Positions 10,182-18,196 of a stretch of DNA of 30,876 nt are shown here, one piece after another. Every line of letters starts with the position of its first letter. Within the stretch, counting starts at the first letter, position 1. The notes under the pieces were generated by a model. That model was not told the origin of the DNA, made no database searches, and worked only from the letters and a program-made list of their open reading frames with translations. A program made the position numbers and the translations under genes. Source of the DNA: JALYXS01 sp051003795 (lineage in GTDB: Bacteria > Acidobacteriota > Terriglobia > Bryobacterales > Bryobacteraceae); NCBI GenBank assembly GCA_051003795.1, contig JBPCKZ010000213.1, positions 1-30,876 on the forward strand, written 5' to 3'.

Positions 10182-11230
10182 CAGGCCGCGGCGGCCCCGC
10201 GAAGCGGTACTTTGTGGCCCGCCTCCAGCAGGGTCCGTTCCTGGTTAGCCAGTTCCAGATCGTGCTCCACCATCATGCGCACCAGCGCGGGGAATTTCAC
10301 CGTGGGCGCCCACCCTAATTGCTTTCGAGCTTTGGATGAATCGCCCAGTAAGTGATCGACCTCGGTCGGCCGGAGATAGCGCGGATCGATCTCGACGACC
10401 GCGTGCCAATCCAGATTTAACACGCTGGCGGCTTCGTCCAGGAACTGCCGGACGGTAAAGGCCTCTCCAGTAGAAATCACGAGATCGTTCGCGCCGGGCT
10501 GCTGCAGCATCAGCCACATCGCTTCCACGTAATCGCCGGCGAATCCCCAATCCCTCTTGGCATCCAAATTGCCCAAATACAGCTTTTCCTGAAGCCCAGT
10601 CCGGATTCGCGCCAACGCCCTGGTGATCTTCCGCGTTACGAATGTCTCTCCCCGCAACGGCGACTCATGGTTGAAGAGAATTCCATTGCAGATAAACATG
10701 CCGTACGCCTCGCGGTAGTTGACGCAAAACCAGTGGGCCGCAACCTTGCTGACCGCGTAAGGGCTACGCGGATAGAACGCGGTAGCTTCGCTTTGCGGCG
10801 GAGCGGCGGATCCAAACATCTCGGACGAACCCGCTTGATAGATCCGGACCGCCAACTGGGTTTCCTCGGAATAATCGCGAAGAGCTTCGAGCAATCGCAA
10901 GGCGCCCAGCCCGGTGGCGTCGGCGGTGTATTCCGATTGCTCGAACGAAACTCTTACGTGCGATTGGGCAGCCAGGTTGTAGACTTCGTCCGGTTGAACG
11001 CGCCGGAGGATGCGGCGCAAGCTGCTGCCGTCCGTCAAATCCCCATAATGCAGGAATAGCCGGGCGGAAGAATCGTGCGGATCGCGGTAGAGGTGGTCGA
11101 TCCTCTCCGTATTGAAGGTACTCGCGCGCCGTAGGATGCCGTGAACTTCGTATCCCTTCCTGAGCAGGCTGGCGGTGAGATATGAGCCGTCCTGGCCCGT
11201 AATCCCGGTAATCAGGGCTTTGCGCATCAC
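10181..11230 (-). CDS. gmd: GDP-mannose 4,6-dehydratase
   Basis: A 349-residue extended SDR enzyme that converts GDP-D-mannose to GDP-4-keto-6-deoxy-D-mannose using bound NADP. The Rossmann loop GITGQDGSYL is at residues 9-18, the family signature RRASTFNTERIDHL follows, and the catalytic residues lie in GSSEMFG (Ser135-Glu137) and SPYAVSK (Tyr158, Lys162). The downstream ILFNHESPLRGETFVTRKI segment is diagnostic for Gmd. It is directly followed by fcl with a one-base overlap; together they supply GDP-fucose (or, after other reduction, GDP-rhamnose-type sugars) for surface glycans. The first codons are MMRK; the second Met is an equally possible start. Confidence 0.97.
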   Translation of the reverse strand: MMRKALITGITGQDGSYLTASLLRKGYEVHGILRRASTFNTERIDHLYRDPHDSSARLFLHYGDLTDGSSLRRILRRVQPDEVYNLAAQSHVRVSFEQSEYTADATGLGALRLLEALRDYSEETQLAVRIYQAGSSEMFGSAAPPQSEATAFYPRSPYAVSKVAAHWFCVNYREAYGMFICNGILFNHESPLRGETFVTRKITRALARIRTGLQEKLYLGNLDAKRDWGFAGDYVEAMWLMLQQPGANDLVISTGEAFTVRQFLDEAASVLNLDWHAVVEIDPRYLRPTEVDHLLGDSSKARKQLGWAPTVKFPALVRMMVEHDLELANQERTLLEAGHKVPLRGAAAA

Positions 11231-11290
11231 GAACTACAGTGCGCCGGAAGGCCGCCTTCTCACTAAGAAATTTACGTTGACGCGTGACTG

Positions 11291-12571
11291 CTAGTGCGCG
11301 CCCACGAGTTCGCCGGCCGCGACCATGGATTCCAGGTTGCCATGCGAGTCGAAAGGCATCTCCTGAGCGTCCCCCACAATCTCCAGCATCGGGTTCTTCT
11401 CGATCTCCGGCCGCAGATTCTCGCTTAAGGCGATCGGGCTGATTTCGAGTGAATTCTTCACCCAGCCGATCGTGAGCTGCCGCATGTCGAACTTGCCGAC
11501 CGTCGGCGCGATGGTTTCCAAACACTCGCGATCCGTCGCAAAGTGTATCGGGGTCTGAATGGATGCCGGGGTGGACGCGGTAAGCGCGTTGATGCGCGTG
11601 GGCTTCCAATCGATTTTGTCGAGCAGCCGGTCGCTAATCACATCGGCCATGCCGAGGCCAACGCCATTGCCATAACTGTTGCTACTGAGATCCCGAATGA
11701 AAACGCGTTGGAAGCGCGGACCTTCCCACGGATTGTATTGGCCGTGCACTCCGCGATTGACCACCTTGGTGTCCATCCCGGCGCCGCTGATGTTCTTGCC
11801 GATCTCATCGAGGATCAAGATATCGAGATCGCACGGAATCCTTCCCATCCAGGACTTCACTAGCGCGAGGAGCTCCTCTTCCATCCGTTCCATGCGCTCG
11901 ACGGGAACGGCGGTGAGCTGCGCGGTATTGTGGTTCGCGTCTTCCAGAATCGCGAGACCGCCGAGTACTTTGCCGGACGAAAGCACGGCGCGTCCGATGC
12001 TGCGGATAACGTGTTCCAGGCCCAAATTATAAGCGTACGTGTGATAATGCTGGGCGCCCGCGAACTTGCCGAGGCCGATCGCCATCATCTTGAACAAGCC
12101 GCTCTCGATCTTGCCCGCGAAATCCGTATGCCATTTCACGCGGCCGACCAGCATGACGCCGTCGCTTGAAAATGCATTCCGGTCCATGAAGGCTTGAATG
12201 CCGTCGGGGGTCTTCCCCACGGGAACGACTTCGAGTGAACTGATCACCGGGCAACCCATGGTTTCTTCGATGATGCCGTAGTGCGCCAGCACATCGGCCT
12301 GGCCTTCGGCCGTCGCCGCGCCATGGCTCCCCATCGCCGGAAAAATGAACGGCTTCATTCCGTACGATTTCCAATAGTCCGCCACCGCTCGAACAATGGT
12401 CGCGATGTTGCCGATCCCGCGGCTGCCTACTCCAATAGCCACGCGCGATCCGGGTTTCAAGCGGGCCGCAAAAGCGGCTGTCGAGAGTTCTTTCGCCACG
12501 GTTCCAGGGATATTGGCAACGGACCGGTCGGGAAAGTTCTGGCGAACCAGGAGCATGCGTGGAAATTGCAT
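11291..12571 (-). CDS. LarA-like (lactate racemase domain, DUF2088) protein
   Basis: A 426-residue cytoplasmic protein, the length usual for LarA-type proteins. Features I associate with the DUF2088/Lar_N family are visible: GSRGIGN near residue 50, FPAMGSHGAATAEGQ at about 90-104, and a His/Lys-rich stretch KWHTDFAGKIESGLFKMMAIGLGKFAGAQHYH in the middle. LarA itself carries a nickel-pincer nucleotide and interconverts lactate isomers; many relatives act on other 2-hydroxy acids or are untested. No larB, larC or larE pincer-synthesis gene is visible in the window. It lies 60 bases upstream of gmd on the same strand, so it may be the first gene of that transcription unit, though no functional link with fucose synthesis is evident. 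Family assignment is from pattern memory, and substrate is unknown. Confidence 0.65.
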   Translation of the reverse strand: MQFPRMLLVRQNFPDRSVANIPGTVAKELSTAAFAARLKPGSRVAIGVGSRGIGNIATIVRAVADYWKSYGMKPFIFPAMGSHGAATAEGQADVLAHYGIIEETMGCPVISSLEVVPVGKTPDGIQAFMDRNAFSSDGVMLVGRVKWHTDFAGKIESGLFKMMAIGLGKFAGAQHYHTYAYNLGLEHVIRSIGRAVLSSGKVLGGLAILEDANHNTAQLTAVPVERMERMEEELLALVKSWMGRIPCDLDILILDEIGKNISGAGMDTKVVNRGVHGQYNPWEGPRFQRVFIRDLSSNSYGNGVGLGMADVISDRLLDKIDWKPTRINALTASTPASIQTPIHFATDRECLETIAPTVGKFDMRQLTIGWVKNSLEISPIALSENLRPEIEKNPMLEIVGDAQEMPFDSHGNLESMVAAGELVGAH

Positions 12572-12670
12572 TTCAGAATTATATCAAGCGCTCACCAATG
12601 TGAAGTTGGAACCGCCCATCGGTAGCCCTGCTGGTTTAAAGTGATCCTGCCCTGGAACGCGACCCTCGGC

Positions 12671-13684
12671 CTAGTAAGCCCGTGGCCGGTATCCCGGTCG
12701 CGATCGAACCCGGTATTTCTTGCCAACATCCGTCAGGATATCCACGCTGATCTTCCGGAAACCTTCGTTCGGATTCGGAGCCGGATAGTAAGTCACCGAG
12801 TACGAGTTACCCAGATCCTCGCGAATCGATTCGAACGCTTCCACTTGTTTCTGCCATGTCTTCGCCCAATACGCCTTCCCGCCGGTGCGCGTCGTGATGC
12901 GCTTGAATACGCCGCTCGAAATGGAATCCTTGTTGACTTCGTTGGTCGAAATCACGTAGATCGGAATGCCTTCGTCCTCGGCCACCGCGCGCACGTCGTC
13001 CGGGGCGACCATGCTGGCATTGTCCGGGCCATTCGAAAACACGATTACGACCTTCCTGCCGGGCACTTTCGCCGCATCGCGCAGCGTCAACAGCAAGGTG
13101 TTATAAAGCGCGGTATCGTCCCCCGCAACGGCCTTCCGCAAGCCGTTAATTGCGTCGCTCCGATCCTTCGTCAGAGATGCCGCGCGCGAGAGATTGCGGC
13201 TGAACGTGTAGACCGCCACCGAGTCCGCGCGATCCAGGCCGCGCACGAAGTCGGCAATCGCATCCTCGGCATACACGAAGCCTCGATACATAAAGTTGCT
13301 CGTATCGAATAAAACGAAAACGTTGGTGCCGATGAATGCATCGGAGCGTAAATCGATCCCGGGTTTCGCGCCGGGCTCCAAAGCGCCAGGCTGCGTTATC
13401 AATGGCCGCAAGGTACCGTCGCTCAACACCTCCATCGCCTGCTTGTTCCCTTCGGCAAAGGTGGAAATCTTTTCCGGTATGCCGTCTTCCATTACCTTAA
13501 AATCGCCCGGCTTCAGGCCGTTGATGTAGTGCCCTTTCCCGTCGGTGACGGTGAAGCTGAGCACCACTAAATCCACCTTCGATTTGAAAACGGGAACGCG
13601 CTCTTCCTGCGCCCACAGCCAAATCCCGCCGGCGCCTAGTGCAAGCGCCACTCCAGCGATTGTGCGTGTTGAAATCTTCTTCAC
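12671..13684 (-). CDS. Secreted VWFA-domain protein (acidobacterial type)
   Basis: A 337-residue protein starting at GTG 13684, six bases after GGGAGAG (13691-13697). The much longer open frame upstream only overlaps the neighbouring gene and is not coding. The N-terminus is a signal or anchor (TIAGVALALGAGGIWLWA). There follows an Ig-like beta segment (KVDLVVLSFTVTDGKGHYINGLKPGDFKVMEDG) and a von Willebrand A domain (VFVLFDTSNFMYRG to about residue 270), the pairing seen in the 'VWFA-related Acidobacterial domain' family. The metal-site motif is degenerate: D127-T-S-N-F131 in place of DxSxS. Probably a periplasmic or cell-surface protein-interaction module. It sits 20 bases after the TPR gene's stop and is likely its operon partner. 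Confidence 0.85.
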   Translation of the reverse strand: MKKISTRTIAGVALALGAGGIWLWAQEERVPVFKSKVDLVVLSFTVTDGKGHYINGLKPGDFKVMEDGIPEKISTFAEGNKQAMEVLSDGTLRPLITQPGALEPGAKPGIDLRSDAFIGTNVFVLFDTSNFMYRGFVYAEDAIADFVRGLDRADSVAVYTFSRNLSRAASLTKDRSDAINGLRKAVAGDDTALYNTLLLTLRDAAKVPGRKVVIVFSNGPDNASMVAPDDVRAVAEDEGIPIYVISTNEVNKDSISSGVFKRITTRTGGKAYWAKTWQKQVEAFESIREDLGNSYSVTYYPAPNPNEGFRKISVDILTDVGKKYRVRSRPGYRPRAY

Positions 13685-13690
13685 GAAGGT

Positions 13691-13697
13691 CTCTCCC
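13691..13697 (-). promoter_or_regulatory. Ribosome binding site for the VWFA gene (decides the GTG start)
   Basis: GGGAGAG on the coding strand, six bases before the GTG at 13684. It overlaps the region next to a short perfect inverted repeat (GACTGA-A-TCAGTC on the plus strand, 13698-13710) that spans the TPR gene's stop codon. The repeat could influence coupling of translation between the two genes, which is inference. Confidence 0.55.
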
Positions 13698-13704
13698 GAC
13701 TGAA

Positions 13705-16700
13705 TCAGTCTCTCGATGCCGCCAATTGCGCCGCGGACTTGGCCCTTACCTCGTCGCCCACCAAGCGAAGCGATTTCAGCAAAGCCGGCCAGTCTTCCAG
13801 ATGCGAGGCGAAGATGCGCTCGACTACTTTTTGCGTCCATTCTGGAATCAGAACATTCAACTGCGATGGCGCGATATGCATCTGATCGGCCAAGGCGGCC
13901 CAATAGAGCGTGTTCGATTCCCAACTTTCCGCCATGATCCTGCTGGAATAACCCATAAGGGTCGGGAAGGTTCGCAGCTTGAGCAATTCCGGACGGTAGG
14001 AGTTCGCAAGCGTTGGCTTGGGGGTCCCGAACGCGCTCGAAATGGCGGCATCGCTCACTTCGGCCGCGTGTTCGGACCGGAGGCTTCGAAGTTCGGCATC
14101 CAAGACATTCTTCCCCAGCGGCCGTTTGTCGATCGTCTCGGACGAGAGCACATACAATTCCGAAGGTGTCAGTCTTTCGATGGCCCCGCGCACGTCCCCG
14201 GCATCGAGAAAACGCGATGCCTCGAGGGTGCGCGCCGGGGTCGCCTGCCGTCCCACGACCGCCAGAACCTGAGTGCGCAGCTCGGGATCGAGAGCCGCGG
14301 CGGCCAGCAGGGACTCGGCGTAGCGCATGTTCAAGCCCACCCAGTGAATCTGGGCCGGCGTGACGCTCCACCATCGCGGAATTTTGGCGGCGAGCACCAT
14401 CTGGGGCGCCAGATCTCCCCAGATCAGCGCTTGCGTTTGCGTCGGAATGAGGAAGTTCTGCTCGGCTTCCGCCAAAGCGTAAGGCAGGCCCGCGAGCGAT
14501 CCGATCAGGCGCCCGCCGCCATTCGAGGGCCAGCCGGTGCCGAATAATTCGGTGGTTTTCCAGGTGTGATTGGCGCCTTGCATGCCGATAAAATCGTGGC
14601 CGCGCACGAACAACGGGTTGGTGTAAAGAATCTGCGCGCCCGGCGGAGCGTAGTGCACATAGTTGTAAGCCACCAGCGCGTCGCGCATGAACGGGGCAAG
14701 CGATCCGCGAATATCGGCCAGCTTTTCGGGATCGTTCCCCGCTTTGTTGAGCGCGGCGCGAACGTTGAGCTTGCGTTCGCCCTCGATGTGCCGCTCGGTC
14801 CAGTAGCCGAATGCCAGCGCATTCTTCTCGGCCCCGGAAAGCGAGGCGCGCGGCAGTTGAATTTCCGCCACCTTGGCCGCGAGACGTCCCAACAGCGCGG
14901 CATTTTCTTTCTGGCCGTTCAGATTATCCGCGAGTTGAAAAAGCGTATTGAGTGAAATGATCTTTTGCGCGTCCAGGATGTGCTGCATTTCCAGAACCAT
15001 CTGCGCGTGCGCGTCGGAATCGTTGGGATTCGCGGAACCCGCCAGCAAAGCGACAATCCGGTCCTGGGGCGTCGGGTCGTTCGGGTTTGCGCCCGTGGCC
15101 GAAAGCAGAAGCTTCACGCCGGCCCGTCCGCCATCGAACAAATCGCGGTCGTTCCTGACGGAATCGAACGGCTTTAAAATTCCGGCAAGCGCATCGTTGG
15201 CCTTGGCGGCCGGAAGCGATCCCTGGCGGCTGAAGATCTGCCAGAGACCGACCAGCGATTGCATCGTTGCGGCGGTGTTCTGCCGCAGCAACTGGTCCTT
15301 CATGTGATCGATCGCCTCGGCCGTGTCGATGAATTGGAGAATGGTCTGGTCGCTAATCGATGGCGCGTCGTTGAAGATCGCGTACTGCGCGCCGTAAGTT
15401 TTGTAGGAGCGGGCCAACCGGTCGACCGTGCCGGGCGCAAGCGGACGCGCGCGGTTGCGATCGAGATCGCTCAGGGTCATGAAGATCTTCAGCGGCTCGT
15501 TCTCGACCGCTTTCCGGCTCAACCCGAACAGCGCTTCAAGCACGTCGTCCGGCTCGCGCCAGTTGGCGGCGAGTTTGGTCAGTTTGCCATCGTACTTGCC
15601 GTGAGGGTGATTGATAAAAAGATTCTTCCAGATTTCCAGGTTGCCGGGGATATGCGGTTGCCCGTTCTGGTCCATGCGAAGCCGCGTAGTGAGCAGCATC
15701 ATGTCGGCGTTCGATCGAAACACGGGGCGTGCCGGGCCGGGACTGGTCACGCGTCCGCGCACGGCGCTATAGAAGCGCTCCATGCGCGCCGGATCGGTCA
15801 AATAGACCTGGACCGGGCCGCGAATTCGGGCCAGCGCATCGTAGAGGCTCGCGAGCCATCCATCGTCTTTGGCGAGAATCTTTTCAAAAAACGCCGCGCC
15901 TTTATCCGGCGAGCCGCCGGCCAATCTTCCCCAGGCCGCCGCCGACCGGGCGCCGCCCGGAACCACCGCGTGTCCGTTGCGGATCTCGAACATCCCGCCA
16001 AAAAAGTCGAGCACGTGCGCGTAGGCGCGGAGGCGCATCATCGGAACGTCCCTGCGAAGTTCGTCCGCCGTCAATCGATCCAGCTTCGAAAGTCCCAGGT
16101 AAAAACGGCAGAGGGATGGGTCGGCCAAAAATGCGTCGATGAAATCGCCGGTCCCTTTTTCTTTCGCCGATATCCAGTAATCCGGGCCATAGAGAACCGG
16201 AACCTGCGTCGCCTGGTAATCGTAAGTGAACGGGTGGTTGGTGCGCAGAGCCTGTTCGAGTTCGGCGATGGGAAAGCCCGAATCCGTCGCTAAAAACGCG
16301 CGCGTGGCGTTGACCGTTTCAAGCACAACTTCGCTGCCGCACCCGCCCCGCATTCGGAAACCGATGATGCGCAGCAGTTCGCCGGCCTGGGCCGAATCGC
16401 AGTTATCGATCTTGATGGCTTTGGCCGGCCCCGCGAGTTTCTCGAGTTCACGCGCTTGCGAAACGTACCGGTGCACCAGCTTTAGATATTCGGTCTGCTC
16501 GAGCGCATCGTTGCTGTGCGAGGCCTGGTAGCCGTTCGTCACGACGTTTCGCGCGAGCGCCGGAAGGACGTCGCCGGGGCTGACATCGCCCGATATCGCA
16601 GCCATACGAGCAAAGGAACGTAATGGACCGGGGATCTGGATGTATTGAAGCTTTTCCGGCTGGCCCTCGCCGCTGGGGACAGTCGCGTTCCGCCAATCCG

Positions 16701-17049
16701 TCCCCCCGGCGGACCGGTAGGCCGCCAAATCCTGCGTTGCCGCCGTGCGGTCGCCCGCCAGAAGGTCGAGCAAAACCAAGCGTTGGGCGATAGCCGAACT
16801 CTTGGAAACGGCGAGCGCTTTCCGGTATGCTTCGCGGCTGCCGGGATCGTTGTAGCGGTCCAAGAACTCGGCGTAACCGGTGAGCACGGCCCCATCGTTG
16901 GGAGAGATCGCAACGGCTTTGGCCAGAATCTCCAGCGCCGCTCCGGCATTGCCGGACCTTTCGGACTGCGCCGCCCGGTCCACGCTCTCGTTTCCGCGTA
17001 GCCCTGCAACCAAGCTTACAAAGAGAAGAACGATAGAAAATGGCTTCAT
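13705..17049 (-). CDS. Large exported TPR-type protein, function unknown
   Basis: A 1114-residue protein with a signal peptide (MKPFSIVLLFVSLVAGLRG). Residues of about 22-110 are helical repeats of TPR type (RAAQSERSGNAGAALEILAKAVAISPNDGAVLTGYAEFL, then a second repeat). The remaining roughly 1000 residues are mostly predicted-helical with Ala/Leu-rich stretches, plus aromatic-rich segments around residues 800-860 (NYVHYAPPGAQILYTNPLF, GANHTWKTTELFGTGWPSNGGG). I recognise no catalytic domain. Its start is divergent from the exonuclease/ligase pair, and it is followed after 20 bases by the VWFA protein. The context suggests an envelope complex made of a TPR scaffold and a VWA module, but this is inference. 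Large antisense ORFs over it are shadows. Confidence 0.8.
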   Translation of the reverse strand: MKPFSIVLLFVSLVAGLRGNESVDRAAQSERSGNAGAALEILAKAVAISPNDGAVLTGYAEFLDRYNDPGSREAYRKALAVSKSSAIAQRLVLLDLLAGDRTAATQDLAAYRSAGGTDWRNATVPSGEGQPEKLQYIQIPGPLRSFARMAAISGDVSPGDVLPALARNVVTNGYQASHSNDALEQTEYLKLVHRYVSQARELEKLAGPAKAIKIDNCDSAQAGELLRIIGFRMRGGCGSEVVLETVNATRAFLATDSGFPIAELEQALRTNHPFTYDYQATQVPVLYGPDYWISAKEKGTGDFIDAFLADPSLCRFYLGLSKLDRLTADELRRDVPMMRLRAYAHVLDFFGGMFEIRNGHAVVPGGARSAAAWGRLAGGSPDKGAAFFEKILAKDDGWLASLYDALARIRGPVQVYLTDPARMERFYSAVRGRVTSPGPARPVFRSNADMMLLTTRLRMDQNGQPHIPGNLEIWKNLFINHPHGKYDGKLTKLAANWREPDDVLEALFGLSRKAVENEPLKIFMTLSDLDRNRARPLAPGTVDRLARSYKTYGAQYAIFNDAPSISDQTILQFIDTAEAIDHMKDQLLRQNTAATMQSLVGLWQIFSRQGSLPAAKANDALAGILKPFDSVRNDRDLFDGGRAGVKLLLSATGANPNDPTPQDRIVALLAGSANPNDSDAHAQMVLEMQHILDAQKIISLNTLFQLADNLNGQKENAALLGRLAAKVAEIQLPRASLSGAEKNALAFGYWTERHIEGERKLNVRAALNKAGNDPEKLADIRGSLAPFMRDALVAYNYVHYAPPGAQILYTNPLFVRGHDFIGMQGANHTWKTTELFGTGWPSNGGGRLIGSLAGLPYALAEAEQNFLIPTQTQALIWGDLAPQMVLAAKIPRWWSVTPAQIHWVGLNMRYAESLLAAAALDPELRTQVLAVVGRQATPARTLEASRFLDAGDVRGAIERLTPSELYVLSSETIDKRPLGKNVLDAELRSLRSEHAAEVSDAAISSAFGTPKPTLANSYRPELLKLRTFPTLMGYSSRIMAESWESNTLYWAALADQMHIAPSQLNVLIPEWTQKVVERIFASHLEDWPALLKSLRLVGDEVRAKSAAQLAASRD

Positions 17050-17170
17050 TATGGAATCCCCGATTGAGTCTGGTAAATCACTGTATCATGCGCCCTTCCC
17101 GGCACGCTTCGCAACTATACTTAACTAGATACAGCTTCACGTAGACAAGCTTCGCTCGGGTGAAACTATT
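17050..17170. promoter_or_regulatory. Divergent intergenic region between the TPR gene and the exonuclease gene
   Basis: About 120 bases separate two divergently transcribed units and must hold both promoters. A TATACT at 17116-17121 is a possible -10 element for the plus-strand exonuclease/ligase pair. No convincing -35 box is visible, and no operator repeat stands out. Confidence 0.3.
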
Positions 17171-18196
17171 CTGCAAGTCAATGCGAATGGCCTCTTTTGC
17201 GAGCCCGGGGATTTTTACATCGATCCCTGGTGTCCGGTCGCGCGCGCCGTCGTCACCCACGCGCACTCCGACCATGCCCGCGGCGGCTCGAAACGATATC
17301 TTACGTCCGCCGAGGGGGAAGCCGTGCTGCGCGCGCGCATGGGTCCCGAGAGCGCGATCGAAGCGCTGCCATACGGGCGCGCCATCGATATGAATGGGGT
17401 GAAAGTATCGCTGCATCCGGCGGGTCACATTTTAGGATCGTCGCAAATCCGCATGGAATACGGCGGAGAAGTGTGGGTTGCTTCGGGAGATTACAAGCTT
17501 GAGCGCGATCCGACCTGTACGCCATTTGAACCCGTCCGCTGCCATGCGTTTCTGACTGAGTCGACGTTTGGTTTGCCGATCTACAGGTGGGCGAAGCCGG
17601 CCGAAGTTGCCGCGGAAATCGACGCCTGGTGGCGGCGGAATCGGGATGCGGGAAAGGCCAGTATCTTATTTGGCTACGCCCTCGGGAAAGCGCAACGCTG
17701 CCTCGCCGCCGTCGATAATTCCATTGGTCCTATTTACTGCCACGGCGCGGTTGAGAAGTTGAATCGCGTCTATCGCGAGACAGGCGTCGAATTGCCGCCC
17801 ACGCTATACGCGGGGGAAGCGGCGCGCGGGACGGACTGGAGCGGCGCGTTGATCGTCGCCCCGCCGTCATGCAACGGAACGCCGTGGATGCGCAAGTTCG
17901 GCAAAGTATCGACAGCCTTCGCGTCGGGCTGGATGCGAATTCGCGGAACGCGGCGCAGGCGTTCGATCGATCGCGGCTTCATCGTGTCCGATCATGCGGA
18001 CTGGCCCGGATTGCTCTCCGCCATCGATGCCACCGGCGCGGAGCGGATCCTTGTGACTCACGGTTACCGCTCGGCGCTGGTGCGGTGGCTCGACGAAAAT
18101 GGAAAACAGGCGGAGGCGCTGGAGACGCAATTCGAAGGCGAGCGCGATGAAGGCGCGGCTTCCTCGACCGAACCTGGCGGGAGCGAAGAATCGTGA
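17171..18196 (+). CDS. Ligase-associated MBL-fold DNA exonuclease
   Basis: About 341 residues in the metallo-beta-lactamase/beta-CASP fold, of the type found beside ATP-dependent DNA ligases and thought to process DNA ends for repair. The core metal motif is T-H-A-H-S-D-H (His30, His32, Asp34, His35), with later motifs GHILGSSQ, SGDYKLERDPT, LTESTFGLPIYRW and IVSDHADW. The N-terminal lead (GLFCEPGDFYIDPWCPV) matches this family's start. However, between the in-frame stop at 17126 and residue 52 (GTG at 17324) there is no ATG, GTG or TTG. The start must therefore be CTG 17171 or ATT 17168, or the 5' end is damaged. I chose CTG 17171. The stop overlaps the ligase GTG start by four bases. Confidence 0.82.
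   Translation: MQVNANGLFCEPGDFYIDPWCPVARAVVTHAHSDHARGGSKRYLTSAEGEAVLRARMGPESAIEALPYGRAIDMNGVKVSLHPAGHILGSSQIRMEYGGEVWVASGDYKLERDPTCTPFEPVRCHAFLTESTFGLPIYRWAKPAEVAAEIDAWWRRNRDAGKASILFGYALGKAQRCLAAVDNSIGPIYCHGAVEKLNRVYRETGVELPPTLYAGEAARGTDWSGALIVAPPSCNGTPWMRKFGKVSTAFASGWMRIRGTRRRRSIDRGFIVSDHADWPGLLSAIDATGAERILVTHGYRSALVRWLDENGKQAEALETQFEGERDEGAASSTEPGGSEES

Noticed and set aside
11247..11259. Short GAAGG-CCG-CCTTC hairpin after the LarA-like gene
   Set aside because: A five-base stem with a three-base loop and no T-run is too weak to call a terminator.
13685..14374. 230-codon upstream extension of the VWFA frame
   Set aside because: It overlaps the 3' end of the TPR gene in another frame, has Arg/Gly-rich shadow composition, and the ribosome site and signal peptide place the start at 13684.
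15259..16293. 344-codon plus-strand frame over the TPR gene
   Set aside because: Antisense shadow with no start signal and no domain.
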